Assembly: GCF_003993775.1 (NCBI RefSeq) | Contig: NZ_RJRZ01000009.1 | Span: 62,001-126,000, forward strand | From: Frigidibacter oleivorans | GTDB lineage: Bacteria; Pseudomonadota; Alphaproteobacteria; Rhodobacterales; Rhodobacteraceae | DNA: 64,000 nucleotides | Direction of reading: 5' to 3' | Shown: positions 8,282-17,422 of the stretch, piece after piece | How positions within the stretch are numbered: the first letter of the stretch is position 1 | Layout: each line of letters starts with the position of its first letter | The notes under the pieces: generated by a model | Told to the model about the DNA's origin: nothing | Seen by the model: the letters and a program-made list of their open reading frames with translations, nothing else | The model's database searches: none | Made by a program: the position numbers and the translations under genes

Positions 8282-8457
8282 CCGCGGCGCCCCCGGCGCC
8301 GGATCAAGTGCCCGCCGCGTCAGCCATTTCCGCCCCGCGCACGAAGACTCGCCGGCAAACGGTTGATTCTTGCATATAAACGGGTTTTCGCGCATCCTGT
8401 CCCAAACCTGGACGCCAGTTCCGGGGCAGAGGCGCTACGGTTAGGCAGGATTGGCGG

Positions 8458-9819
8458 ATGGTGAGAAGGTTTCTTCGGGCCGGATGCATGGCGGGTGCCG
8501 TGCTGATCGGACCCAGCGGTGCCGGGCAGGCAGAAGTGTTGCGGGTGCTGAACGGCTCGGTCTCGACCCCGCTGTCGGTGCCGATGAACCGGGCGGTCGT
8601 CGTCGAATCCGAGGCTCCCTTCGCGGAACTGTCGATCGCGAACCCCGGCATCGCCGATATCTCCACCCTGTCGGATCGCTCGATCTACGTGCTGGGCAAG
8701 GCGCCGGGTCGCACGACGCTGACGCTGCTCGGTGCCGATGGCGGCCTCATGACCAATGTCGAGGTGCAGGTGACGCCCGACATTGCCGAATTCAAGGAAC
8801 GGCTCCGCCAGGTGCTGCCGGGCGAGACCATCGAGGTCCGCACCGCCAATGACGGCATCGTGCTGTCGGGCACCGTGTCATCCATCACCGCGCTGGACCG
8901 TGCGCTGGAACTGGCGCAGCGCTATGCGCCGGACCGGGTGTCGAACCTGATGAACGTGGGCGGCACCCAGCAGGTGATGCTGCAGGTCCGCTTCGCCGAG
9001 ATGCAGCGCACCGTGTCGAAGAACCTCAACGCCTCGATCGGGCTGGGCGTGTCGCGCGGCAATTTCGATGCAGGCGCAGGGAATGGCAACAATACCGGCA
9101 ATGCCGCCAACAGCGCCTCCAACGGAGCGGGGCTGGGTTTCAACCTGACGCGCGGCAGCTTCGAGATGGGCGTGCTGCTGGAGGCACTTGAATCGAAGGG
9201 GATGGTCCGCACGCTGGCAGAGCCGAACCTGACCGCCCTGTCCGGCCAGCAGGCGGATTTCCTGGCCGGCGGCGAATACCCGATCCCGGTGACCGACGAA
9301 GACGGCGGCATCTCGATCGAATACAAGCCCTTCGGCGTGGAACTGGCCTTCGTGCCGCGCGTCGTCGACGGCGACATCATCAATCTGGAACTGAACGCGG
9401 CCGTCTCGTCCATCGACAGCGGGGTGACGGTCGAAAACGGCGGCTTCACCGTCAACGCCTTCCGGCGGCGCGAGACCTCGACCACGGTCGAGATGCGCGA
9501 TGGCGAGAGTTTTGCCATCGCCGGGCTCTTGCAGGACGATTTCACCGACCTGAACGGGCAGGTGCCGTGGCTGGGCGATGTGCCGGTGCTGGGCGCGCTG
9601 TTCCGCTCGGTGGAGTTCGAGCGGCGGCAGACCGAACTGGTCATCATCGTCACGCCGCATCTGGTGACGCCGACCCGCGGACAGGCGCTGGCGATGCCGA
9701 CCGACCGGCTGCGCCTGCCGACGGAATCCGAACTGTTCCTGCAGGGCAAGGTCTCGGGCGCCGCCGCCGAAGTCGCCAAGCAGGATTTCAGCGGCCCCTA
9801 CGGCTATGTGATGGAGTGA
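8458..9819 (+). CDS. cpaC: Tad pilus outer-membrane secretin CpaC/RcpA
   Basis: 453 residues; forms the outer-membrane ring through which the pilus passes. A signal peptide ends around residue 22 (GPSGAGQA). The N-terminal domain shows SIANPGIADISTLSDRSIYVLGKAPG, the pilus-secretin N-domain typical of CpaC, then a BON-like segment, and the secretin core from about 170 to 415 ending VPWLGDVPVLGALF and ELVIIVTPHLV. An Asn/Ala/Gly-rich insertion is present near 205-225. AGGA is seven bases before the ATG. The 176-base gap before it is comparatively AT-rich around 8365-8395 and could hold a secondary promoter, but I see no convincing -35/-10 pair. Confidence 0.93.
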   Translation: MVRRFLRAGCMAGAVLIGPSGAGQAEVLRVLNGSVSTPLSVPMNRAVVVESEAPFAELSIANPGIADISTLSDRSIYVLGKAPGRTTLTLLGADGGLMTNVEVQVTPDIAEFKERLRQVLPGETIEVRTANDGIVLSGTVSSITALDRALELAQRYAPDRVSNLMNVGGTQQVMLQVRFAEMQRTVSKNLNASIGLGVSRGNFDAGAGNGNNTGNAANSASNGAGLGFNLTRGSFEMGVLLEALESKGMVRTLAEPNLTALSGQQADFLAGGEYPIPVTDEDGGISIEYKPFGVELAFVPRVVDGDIINLELNAAVSSIDSGVTVENGGFTVNAFRRRETSTTVEMRDGESFAIAGLLQDDFTDLNGQVPWLGDVPVLGALFRSVEFERRQTELVIIVTPHLVTPTRGQALAMPTDRLRLPTESELFLQGKVSGAAAEVAKQDFSGPYGYVME

Positions 9820-9824
9820 CGGCG

Positions 9825-10466
9825 ATGCGCCCCGCCCTGACGTTCCCCGCCTGCGCCGCGCTGGCGCTGCTGGTCGCCTGCAACCCGAATGCCGAGGTCG
9901 GCAGCCAGATCGACGGCACCGATGGCGCCTTCGGCACGGCGGCGACCGACAACGTGCTGATCCATTCCGGCGAGCGCGACTATGTCGTCGACCTGACCCG
10001 CCGCTTCGCCGCCGCGGTGCCGCCGGTGGTGAACTTCGCCTTCAACAGCGCGCAGCTGGACCCGCAGGCGCAGGCGATCCTGCGCCGGCAGGCCGATTTC
10101 ATCCGCCAGTTCCCCGAGCTTCGCTTCCGGGTCTATGGCCACACCGACCTGGTCGGAACGAACGCCTACAACAAATCGCTGGGCCTGCGCCGCGCGCAGG
10201 CGGTGGTGGCCTTCCTCGGCACGCAAGGGATCTCGACCTCGCGGCTGGAGGCGGTGGTCTCCTTCGGCGAGACGCGCCCGCTGGTGCTGACCCAGGCCCC
10301 GGAAGAGCGCAACCGCCGCACGGTGACCGAGGTGTCGGGCTTCGTCCGGTCGCACCCCACGCTGCTGAACGGGAAATACGCGGCGGTGATCCAGCGCGAG
10401 TATGTGGCCAGCGCCACGCAGCCGCACACGGTGGTTGCCGGCGGCACCACCGGCGTGAGCGACTGA
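9825..10466 (+). CDS. OmpA-family lipoprotein in the Tad locus
   Basis: 213 residues. A lipobox LVAC puts the lipidated cysteine at residue 19. The OmpA-like peptidoglycan-binding domain covers about 65-175, with VNFAFNSAQLD, RVYGHTDLVG and RRAQAVVAFL, and Asn/Arg positions expected for diaminopimelate contact. It begins five bases after cpaC, exactly where many Tad loci carry the lipoprotein cpaD/rcpB, so it may anchor the secretin to the wall in CpaD's place. I find no separate cpaD in the window. Confidence 0.88.
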   Translation: MRPALTFPACAALALLVACNPNAEVGSQIDGTDGAFGTAATDNVLIHSGERDYVVDLTRRFAAAVPPVVNFAFNSAQLDPQAQAILRRQADFIRQFPELRFRVYGHTDLVGTNAYNKSLGLRRAQAVVAFLGTQGISTSRLEAVVSFGETRPLVLTQAPEERNRRTVTEVSGFVRSHPTLLNGKYAAVIQREYVASATQPHTVVAGGTTGVSD

Positions 10467-10668
10467 AACTGACCGTGCGGCCCGCCGGCGGCCCCGCAAG
10501 GGGCGCCGACAATCCGCATCACGGCTTTGTCACCGTCGCCGGATTCCGCACAATTTTGGTTTTTCAGCCGCAATCCTGCCCCGATTTTCCCCCACGGTCC
10601 GGTCGAGGAACAACCCCGACCAAGAGTCGTCGCGGGCCACCCGGCCCGCGGACCAGAGGACCAGACGC

Positions 10669-11946
10669 ATGGGCAACGCAGCACCCGCCTTGCAGCCGGA
10701 ACCGGCGCCGATCCTTGCCTGCACCGTGTCGCGCGATGTGGCGAATTTCGACCTGCTGATCGAGGACATGGAGGCCGAACTGGGCGAAAGCTGGGGCGAC
10801 ATCGCCATCGGCGATGCGCTGGCCTTTCTCGACCAGCCCGAGGGCGCGGGGCTGGAATTCATCGCCATCGCCGTCGATCAACGGGACGAAACCGACCTGA
10901 CCCGCGTCTCGGGCATCATCGCCCGTGCCCGCGACCTTGGCGTGAAGGTGATCCTGATCGCCGACCAGCTGAGCCCGACCGCGCTGCACGGGCTGTTGCG
11001 CGCGGGGGCGGACGACTTCCTGCCCTATCCCCTGCCCGAACGCGCGCTGCATGACGCGATCGAGCGGCTGGTGCGCCAGCCCGCCCCCGCGCCACAGCCC
11101 GCCGAACCGCCGCCCCTGCCGCAGGCCGCGGCCCCGGCGACGCCCGGCTTCAAACCCTCGGGCCAGCGCGACGGCGTCGTGCTGCCGGTCCACGGGCTGG
11201 CCGGCGGCACCGGCGCCTCGACCTTCGCGGTGAACCTCGCCTGGGAACTGGCGACGCTGGTCAAGGACGGCGGCCCGCGGGTCTGCCTGCTGGACTTCGA
11301 TTTCCAGATGGGGGCGGTGGCCACCTACCTGGACCTGCCGCGCCGCGAATCCGTCTATGACATGCTGTCGGACACCGCCCAGCTGGACGGCGACACGCTG
11401 GTGCAGTCGATGGTCACCTTCGGCGAGCGGCTGCATGTGCTGACCGCCCCGGCCGAGATGCTGCCCCTCGACATCGTCACCTCCGAGGATATCAACCGCG
11501 TCATCGACGTCGCCCGCGCGACCTTCGATTTCGTCGTCATCGACATGCCCTCGGCCGTGGTGCAATGGACCGAGGCGGTGCTGACCCAGGCCCATGTCTA
11601 TTTCGTGCCGATCGAGCTCGACATGCGCTCGGCCCAGAACACGCTGCGGATGATCCGCGCGCTGAAGGCCGAGGAATTGCCGCTGGAAAAGCTGCGCTAC
11701 GTGCTGAACCGCGCGCCGAAATTCGGCGACCTGTCCGCCAAGGGCCGGGTCAAGCGGCTGGCCGAAAGCCTCGACATCACCATCGAGCTGCAGCTGCCCG
11801 ATGGCGGCCGTCAGGTGACGCAGGCCAATGACCACGGCCTGCCCCTGTCGAACGCGGCGGCCAAGAATCCGCTGCGCAAGGAAATCCAGAAGCTGGCCAA
11901 GTCGCTGTTCGATCTGAACCGCGCGGTCGAGGCCGGCCGGATCTGA
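10669..11946 (+). CDS. cpaE: Tad pilus localisation ATPase CpaE (MinD/ParA-like)
   Basis: 425 residues. The N-terminal ~135 residues resemble a receiver-like domain (ILIADQLSPTALHGLLRAGADDFL), followed by a Pro/Ala linker and a MinD/ParA-type domain from about 165. The P-loop is unusual: GLAGGTGAST at 176-185 keeps the glycines but has no lysine at the signature or the Walker position (canonical KGGxGKST). Switch regions such as CLLDFDFQMGAVATYLDL and VVIDMPSAVVQWTEA are recognisable. CpaE directs assembly of the secretion apparatus. The 201-base gap upstream separates it from the OmpA gene and may hold its own promoter. ATG 10669 has AGAGGA upstream. Confidence 0.9.
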   Translation: MGNAAPALQPEPAPILACTVSRDVANFDLLIEDMEAELGESWGDIAIGDALAFLDQPEGAGLEFIAIAVDQRDETDLTRVSGIIARARDLGVKVILIADQLSPTALHGLLRAGADDFLPYPLPERALHDAIERLVRQPAPAPQPAEPPPLPQAAAPATPGFKPSGQRDGVVLPVHGLAGGTGASTFAVNLAWELATLVKDGGPRVCLLDFDFQMGAVATYLDLPRRESVYDMLSDTAQLDGDTLVQSMVTFGERLHVLTAPAEMLPLDIVTSEDINRVIDVARATFDFVVIDMPSAVVQWTEAVLTQAHVYFVPIELDMRSAQNTLRMIRALKAEELPLEKLRYVLNRAPKFGDLSAKGRVKRLAESLDITIELQLPDGGRQVTQANDHGLPLSNAAAKNPLRKEIQKLAKSLFDLNRAVEAGRI

Positions 11947-11975
11947 CCGCCTGTGCCCTAGGGGAAAGGTAACCG

Positions 11976-13427
11976 ATGTTTTCGCGCTACAAGAAGCCTG
12001 CCGCCCCCGGTCCCGCGCCGATGGCGCCCGCCGCGCAGGCCCAGGCCGCGCCCGCGCCCGTCGCCGAACAGCTGCGCCCCGTCGTGTCGCGCCGGCCGCT
12101 GGACGGGGCGGCGCCGCTGCAGGCCGCGCAGGCGGTGGCCGCCGACAAGGAAAAGAAGCGCAAGGAAAAGCTGTCGGAACTGAAGGTCCAGCTGCACAAG
12201 CGGCTGCTGGACGACCTGAACCTGTCGGCGCTGGAACATGCGAGCGAGGCCGACCTGCGGCAGGAAATCGGCGCCATCACGAACGAGGCGCTGGAAGAGA
12301 TGGGCGTGGTCCTGAACAAGGACGAACGCGCCACCCTGAACCAGGAACTGTATGACGAGGTGATGGGCCTCGGCCCGCTGGAGCCGCTGCTGAAGGACGA
12401 CACCGTCAACGACATCCTCGTGAACGGGCCGCAGCAGATCTTCGTCGAACGGGCGGGCAAGCTGACGCTGACCGACATCACCTTCAAGGACGAACGCCAC
12501 CTGCTGCGGATCATCGACAAGATTGTGTCCGCCGTGGGCCGGCGCGTCGATGAATCGAACCCCTATGTCGACGCCCGCCTTGCCGACGGCTCGCGCTTCA
12601 ACTGCATGGTGCCGCCGGTGGCGGTGGACGGGTCGCTGGTGTCGATCCGGAAGTTCAAGAAGGAAAAGCTGAAGGTCGACGACCTCGTCCGCTTCGGCGC
12701 CTTCACCGAGGAAATGGCCGCCTATCTGCAGGCGGCGGTGTCCACCCGGCTGAACGTCATCGTCTCGGGCGGGACGGGGTCGGGCAAGACCACCACGCTG
12801 AACGCACTGTCGTCCTTCATCGACAATGCCGAACGCATCCTGACCATCGAGGATACGGCGGAACTGCAGCTGCAGCAGGTGCATGTCGGCCGGATGGAAA
12901 GCCGCCCCCCCAACGTCGAGGGCAAGGGCGCGGTGACGCAGCGCGACTGTCTGCGCAACGCACTGCGGATGCGCCCCGACCGGATCATCGTCGGCGAAAC
13001 CCGCGGCGAGGAGGTTATCGACATGCTGCAGGCGATGAACACCGGCCATGACGGGTCGATGACCACGATCCACGCCAACAGCGCCCGCGACGGCATCAGC
13101 CGTCTGGAAAACATGGTGGCCATGGCCGGGATCGAGATGCCGATCAAGGCGGTGCGCAGCCAGATCGCCAGCGCGGTCAACCTGATCGTGCAGGCCAGCC
13201 GCCTGCAGGACGGCTCGCGCCGCATGGTCTCGATCACCGAGATCACGGGCATGGAGGGCGACGTGATCTCGATGCAGGAAATCTTCCGCTACGAACGGCT
13301 GGGCCTCGCCCCCGACGGCAAGATCATCGGCCGCTTCACCGCCACCGGCATCCGGTCGCATTATGCCGACCGGTTCAAGCAGTGGGGCTATGACCTGCCC
13401 GCCGCCATCTACGAACCCGCCGCCTGA
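11976..13427 (+). CDS. cpaF: Tad secretion ATPase CpaF/TadA
   Basis: 483-residue type II/IV secretion ATPase that powers pilus polymerisation. A basic, Ala/Pro-rich N-terminus is followed by the VirB11-like N-domain ([13 protein letters not shown]) and the RecA-like domain, with Walker [10 protein letters not shown] at 265-273 (Lys271), the Asp-box [12 protein letters not shown], a Walker B-like stretch [11 protein letters not shown] near 334-344, and the His-box HANSARD. Full length for the family. Starts 29 bases after cpaE with GGGGAAAGG as ribosome-binding site. Confidence 0.96.
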   Translation: MFSRYKKPAAPGPAPMAPAAQAQAAPAPVAEQLRPVVSRRPLDGAAPLQAAQAVAADKEKKRKEKLSELKVQLHKRLLDDLNLSALEHASEADLRQEIGAITNEALEEMGVVLNKDERATLNQELYDEVMGLGPLEPLLKDDTVNDILVNGPQQIFVERAGKLTLTDITFKDERHLLRIIDKIVSAVGRRVDESNPYVDARLADGSRFNCMVPPVAVDGSLVSIRKFKKEKLKVDDLVRFGAFTEEMAAYLQAAVSTRLNVIVSGGTGSGKTTTLNALSSFIDNAERILTIEDTAELQLQQVHVGRMESRPPNVEGKGAVTQRDCLRNALRMRPDRIIVGETRGEEVIDMLQAMNTGHDGSMTTIHANSARDGISRLENMVAMAGIEMPIKAVRSQIASAVNLIVQASRLQDGSRRMVSITEITGMEGDVISMQEIFRYERLGLAPDGKIIGRFTATGIRSHYADRFKQWGYDLPAAIYEPAA

Positions 13428-13439
13428 CGGAGACGCGCC

Positions 13440-14408
13440 ATGCCCATCAGCCCGGCCCCCATCATCTACATCCTGATCTTCGTCGCGGTCCTTCTGCTGG
13501 TCGAGGGGCTGTATCTGCTGGTCTTCGGCAAGTCGATCAGCCTGAACGCGCGGGTGAACCGGCGGCTCGACCTGCTGGAAAAGGGCGGCCAGCGCGAACA
13601 GGTGCTGGAACAGCTGCGCAAGGAGGCCAGCCAGCACCTGACGGCGAACGGCATCCCGCTGTATTCGCTGCTCGCCTCGAAGGCGCAGAAGGCCAATATC
13701 GCCTTCTCGCCCCGGCAGCTGATGCTGGTGATGGTGCTGCTGGGGGTCGTCGCCTATGCGGGCCTGACGCTCGGCACCTCGGCCGCGCCCTCGGTCCGGA
13801 TCGTGATCGCCATCGCGATGGGGATCGGCGGCGTCTATGTCTGGGTGAACGGCAAAGCGAAGAAGCGCCTGTCGATGATCGAGGAACAGCTGCCCGACGC
13901 GGTGGAACTGATGGTGCGCAGCCTGCGGGTGGGCCACCCCTTCTCCTCCGCGATCCAGATCGTCGCCAAGGAAGTGGCCGATCCGCTGGGCAGCGAGTTC
14001 GGCATGATCGCCGACGAGGCCGCCTATGGCCGCGACGTGACCGAAAGCCTGAAATCGCTGGCGGAACGGATGGACATGCAGGATCTGCGCTTCCTCGCCG
14101 TGGCGGTGACGATCCAGCAGCAGGCGGGCGGCAATCTGGCCGAGATCCTGGACGGGCTGGCCAAGGTGATCCGCGCCCGGTTCCGCCTGTTCCGCCGGGT
14201 GAAGGCCATCACCGCCGAGGCGAAATGGTCCGGCATGTTCCTGTCGGCCTTCCCGCTGGTGGCGCTGGTGCTCGTGAACGTCATCAAGCCCGACTACTAT
14301 GACCAGGTGAAGGAAACCGCGGCCTTCATCCCGGCCGTGCTGGTCGTCTTCGCCTTCCTCGCCGTCAACATCGTGTTCATGCGCATCATGACCGACATCA
14401 AGGTCTGA
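13440..14408 (+). CDS. tadB: Tad inner-membrane platform protein TadB
   Basis: 322 residues; a GspF-family platform protein that couples the ATPase to pilin extraction. There is one N-terminal helix (IIYILIFVAVLLLVEGLYLL), a pair near 95-140, the T2SF domain with LPDAVELMVRSLRVGHPF and AVTIQQQAGGNLAEIL, and two C-terminal helices around 273-320. It follows cpaF by 12 bases and precedes tadC by 10 bases, the standard gene order. Confidence 0.94.
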   Translation: MPISPAPIIYILIFVAVLLLVEGLYLLVFGKSISLNARVNRRLDLLEKGGQREQVLEQLRKEASQHLTANGIPLYSLLASKAQKANIAFSPRQLMLVMVLLGVVAYAGLTLGTSAAPSVRIVIAIAMGIGGVYVWVNGKAKKRLSMIEEQLPDAVELMVRSLRVGHPFSSAIQIVAKEVADPLGSEFGMIADEAAYGRDVTESLKSLAERMDMQDLRFLAVAVTIQQQAGGNLAEILDGLAKVIRARFRLFRRVKAITAEAKWSGMFLSAFPLVALVLVNVIKPDYYDQVKETAAFIPAVLVVFAFLAVNIVFMRIMTDIKV

Positions 14409-14418
14409 GGAGGCTCTG

Positions 14419-15408
14419 ATGGAATTACTCTCCGGACTGACCGCATCGCTCGGCCCGCTCGCCATGCCCATCCTGCTGGGCTGCGTCGGGCTGCTGATGG
14501 TGCTGGCCATGCTGCCCGTGATGCTGAAGCGCAAGCCCGACCCGCTGGTGAAGCTGCGCGAGACGGCGGGCCTGGCCCCCGGCAGCCTGCGCGGCCCCGC
14601 CACCGAGGGCCGCAGCCGCGCCCTGCGCCCCGGCAAGGCCGACAAGCTGGAGAAATTCGCAGGCTTCCTCGAACCGCAGGATGCCGAGGAAATGTCCTCG
14701 GCCCGGCTGAAGATGATGCGCGCGGGCTATCGCGGCAAGACGGCGGTGCGCACCTTCCACGCCATCCAGTTCGCGCTCGGACTGGGCCTGCTGGTGCTGG
14801 GCACGCTCTATGCGCTGATCTCGTCCGCGACCGGCGAGGTCGGGATGCAGCAGATGCTGCTCTACACGCTGCTGCCGGGGGTGGTGGGCTACTACCTGCC
14901 GAAATACTGGATCGACAAGCGCGTGGACGCCCGCCAGAAGGAAATGCAGAACGGCTTTCCCGACGCGCTCGACATGCTGCTGGTCTGCGTCGAAGCCGGG
15001 CAGTCGCTGGACCAGGGCATCATCCGGGTGGCGAAGGAACTGCAGGCGGGCTTTCCCGCGCTGGCCGAGGAATTCGAGATCGTCGCCTACGAGGTGAAGG
15101 CCGGCAAGGACAAGCCCACGGTGCTGCGCGGCTTTGCCGAACGCGCGGGGGTGCCCGACATCTCGTCCTTCGTGACGGTGATGATCCAGTCGCAGCAATT
15201 CGGCACCTCGATCGCCGATGCGCTGCGGGTCTATGCCGGCGACATGCGCGACAAGCGGGTGATGCGGGCCGAGGAACTGGCCAACAAGCTGCCCACCAAG
15301 ATGACGCTGGGCACGATGCTGTTCACCGTGCCGCCGCTGCTGATGATCCTTGTGGGGCCTTCGGTTTACTCTATCATACAGCTGCTCGGAGACATGAACG
15401 GCAAGTGA
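14419..15408 (+). CDS. tadC: Tad inner-membrane platform protein TadC
   Basis: 329 residues; second GspF-type platform protein of the Tad machine. Hydrophobic segments lie near the N-terminus (LAMPILLGCVGLLMVLAML), in the middle (~115-165) and at the C-terminus. The T2SF core includes FPDALDMLLVCVEAGQSLDQ and FVTVMIQSQQFGTSIADALR. Ribosome-binding site GAGGAGG-like. It heterodimerises with TadB in characterised systems. Confidence 0.94.
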   Translation: MELLSGLTASLGPLAMPILLGCVGLLMVLAMLPVMLKRKPDPLVKLRETAGLAPGSLRGPATEGRSRALRPGKADKLEKFAGFLEPQDAEEMSSARLKMMRAGYRGKTAVRTFHAIQFALGLGLLVLGTLYALISSATGEVGMQQMLLYTLLPGVVGYYLPKYWIDKRVDARQKEMQNGFPDALDMLLVCVEAGQSLDQGIIRVAKELQAGFPALAEEFEIVAYEVKAGKDKPTVLRGFAERAGVPDISSFVTVMIQSQQFGTSIADALRVYAGDMRDKRVMRAEELANKLPTKMTLGTMLFTVPPLLMILVGPSVYSIIQLLGDMNGK

Positions 15409-15412
15409 CGGA

Positions 15413-16009
15413 ATGAGCCCTGCCCGCGCGGCCCTGCTGATCCCGCTTCTGGCGGTCGCCGTGCTGCCGGGCTGCCTTCCCTCCGGCCTGTCGGGCGGCC
15501 GCATCGCCGCCACCGACCCGACGGCCCCCACCGGCGTGGACCGGGGCGAGGCGGTCGACGGGCTGACCGTCGGCCACCGGCTGATGGAGGCCGGCGAATA
15601 CGAGCTTGCACTGCGGGCCTATTACCGGGCCGCCGCCGAACAGGGGCCGACCGCCGACGTGATGTCGGCCATCGGATCGGCCGACCTGCGGCTCGGACGG
15701 CTGGGTCAGGCGGAACAGATGCTGCGCCGCGCGCTGGACATGGACGACCGCTTCGTGCCCGCCTGGAACAACCTCGGCGTCGTGCTGATGGAACAGGGCG
15801 AGCCGGCCGAGGCCAGTCGGGTCTTCCAGACGGCCTATGCGCTGGACAATGGCAATTCCGACCAGATCCGCGAAAATCTGCGGCTCGCCCTCGCGCGGAT
15901 CGAAAATCCGGCGTATACTGAGAACAAAGAAACGACCGACTACAAACTGGTGCGCCGGGGGTATGGCGAATACCTGCTGCTCGGCCCGCCGCCCGAGGCC
16001 GAGCTGTAA
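15413..16009 (+). CDS. tadD: TPR lipoprotein TadD
   Basis: 198 residues with lipobox LPGC (Cys21) and at least two tetratricopeptide repeats in the middle (YELALRAYYRAAAEQGP, LRRALDMDDRFVPAWNNLG, FQTAYALDNGN). TadD is a pilotin-like outer-membrane lipoprotein needed for Tad pilus biogenesis. Starts 4 bases after tadC. The last ~50 residues are less conserved and end in a stretch predicted unstructured. It is paired with a second TPR lipoprotein encoded immediately downstream. Confidence 0.88.
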   Translation: MSPARAALLIPLLAVAVLPGCLPSGLSGGRIAATDPTAPTGVDRGEAVDGLTVGHRLMEAGEYELALRAYYRAAAEQGPTADVMSAIGSADLRLGRLGQAEQMLRRALDMDDRFVPAWNNLGVVLMEQGEPAEASRVFQTAYALDNGNSDQIRENLRLALARIENPAYTENKETTDYKLVRRGYGEYLLLGPPPEAEL

Positions 16010-16019
16010 AGGACGCAAA

Positions 16020-16883
16020 ATGCGCCACCCCATGTTGCTGTCGCTGTGCCTCGGCATGGCGCCGCTGCTGTCGGCGTGCGGCGGAACTTCGGATGCCGAG
16101 GTCCAGCGCGCCATCGACAACGTCAACGTCATCGACGAGACGAACCTCAACGACATCATGCTGACCGTGGGCGACCCGGCAGAGTCGGTCAGCTACTTCC
16201 GCCGCGCCACCGCGGAAAAGCCCGACCGCATCGACCTGCAGCGCGGTCTGGCCAAGTCGCTGGTCCGCGCGGGCCAGAGCACCGAGGCCGTCACCGTCTG
16301 GGCCGGCATCGTCGCCCGCCCCGAGGCCACCGCCGAGGATCGCGTGGATTATGCCGATGCGCTGGTGCGGGCGGGCGAATGGGGCCGGGCGCAGGCGGAA
16401 CTGAACCGCATCCCGCCGACGCACGAGACCTACGAACGCTACCGGCTGGAAGCGATGGTGGCCGACTACAACAAGGACTGGAAGAAGGCCGACGCCTTCT
16501 ACGACACCGCCGCCGGGCTGACGACGAAACCGGCGGGCGTGCTGAACAACTGGGGCTTCTCCAAGCTCAACCGCAAGGACTATCGCGGCGCCGAAAAGCT
16601 GTTCGCCGAGGCGCTGACCTACGAACCCGGCCTGTTCACTGCCAAGAACAACCTTGTCATGGCACGGGCGGGCCAGCGGGACTATGACCTGCCCATCGTG
16701 CAGATGACCCAGACCGAACGGGCGATGCTGCTGTACACGGCGGCGCTGGCGGCGATCAAGCAGGGCGACGTGACCATCGGCAAGGGTCTGTTGCGCGAGG
16801 CGGTGGACACCCATCCCCAGCATTTCGAGGAGGCGGCCCGCGCGCTGGCCGCGCTCGAAGGCGGCGCGGTGATCCGGGGCTGA
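16020..16883 (+). CDS. Second TPR lipoprotein of the Tad locus
   Basis: 287 residues. Signal peptide with lipobox LSAC (Cys20), then several TPR-like repeats (AESVSYFRRATAEKPDRIDLQRGLA, EWGRAQAELNRIP, YRGAEKLFAEALTYEPGLFTAKNNL). It resembles TadD and is probably a paralogue acting with it at the outer membrane. ATG 16020 lies ten bases after the tadD stop with AAAGGA upstream. Function is inferred from location and repeats only. Confidence 0.85.
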   Translation: MRHPMLLSLCLGMAPLLSACGGTSDAEVQRAIDNVNVIDETNLNDIMLTVGDPAESVSYFRRATAEKPDRIDLQRGLAKSLVRAGQSTEAVTVWAGIVARPEATAEDRVDYADALVRAGEWGRAQAELNRIPPTHETYERYRLEAMVADYNKDWKKADAFYDTAAGLTTKPAGVLNNWGFSKLNRKDYRGAEKLFAEALTYEPGLFTAKNNLVMARAGQRDYDLPIVQMTQTERAMLLYTAALAAIKQGDVTIGKGLLREAVDTHPQHFEEAARALAALEGGAVIRG

Positions 16884-16885
16884 TC

Positions 16886-17422
16886 GTGGACGGCTCGCTC
16901 CTCGGCCTGTCGCCGGCGGGGGCCGCGCGGCTGTTCCTGCTGGCGGTGGCGCCGGTGGCGCTGTGGGTCTGCTGGACCGACCTGAAATACATGAAGATCC
17001 GCAATCGCGCCGGATGGGCGCTGGTGGCGATCTTCGCCGTCGCGGGCCTCGCCGCGCTGCCGCCCGAGATCTGGGCCTGGCGCTGGCTGAACCTGGTCGT
17101 GGTCTTCGCGGCGGGCCTGTTCCTGCATCTGGCGGCGGGGGTGGGCGCGGGCGACGTGAAATTCGCCGCCGCCGCCGCGCCCTTCGTCGCCCCCGCCCAC
17201 GCGCCGATGATCCTGCCGATCTTCTCGGCCTTCCTGCTGGGCGCCTTCGTCACCCACCGCGCCCTGCGCGCGATCCCCGCCGTCCGCCGCCTCGCCCCGG
17301 ATTGGGAAAGCTGGCGGCGCCCGGACTTTCCCATGGGCCTCGCCATCGCCGGCACGCTTGTCGCCTATCTGGTGCTCACCGGCTGGCCCGGGCTTTACGG
17401 CGCGGTGCTGAACAGGATGTAA
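16886..17422 (+). CDS. cpaA: Tad prepilin peptidase CpaA/TadV
   Basis: 178-residue membrane aspartic protease that cleaves the Flp leader. Several hydrophobic helices; the two catalytic aspartates are predicted as Asp32 in WTDLKYMKIRN and Asp90 in GAGD, the GxGD signature. Short form without the N-methylase domain, as usual for Tad peptidases. The GTG start at 16886 is two bases after the previous stop. Its 3' end overlaps the convergent gene at 17395-18981 by 28 bases. It is the last gene of the pilus operon; in many genomes it is near the pilin instead. Confidence 0.88.
   Translation: MDGSLLGLSPAGAARLFLLAVAPVALWVCWTDLKYMKIRNRAGWALVAIFAVAGLAALPPEIWAWRWLNLVVVFAAGLFLHLAAGVGAGDVKFAAAAAPFVAPAHAPMILPIFSAFLLGAFVTHRALRAIPAVRRLAPDWESWRRPDFPMGLAIAGTLVAYLVLTGWPGLYGAVLNRM

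Noticed and set aside
8360-8400. Sigma-70 promoter before cpaC (TTGATT and TATAAA)
   Set aside because: The two hexamers are only six bases apart; the alternative TTGCAT has only a poor -10 at the right distance.
11958-14645. Long open frame on the minus strand (about 895 codons) across cpaF, tadB and tadC
   Set aside because: It is antisense to three clearly conserved genes, is very rich in His, Arg, Gln and Asp and has no recognisable domain. GC-rich genes often leave a long opposite frame open.
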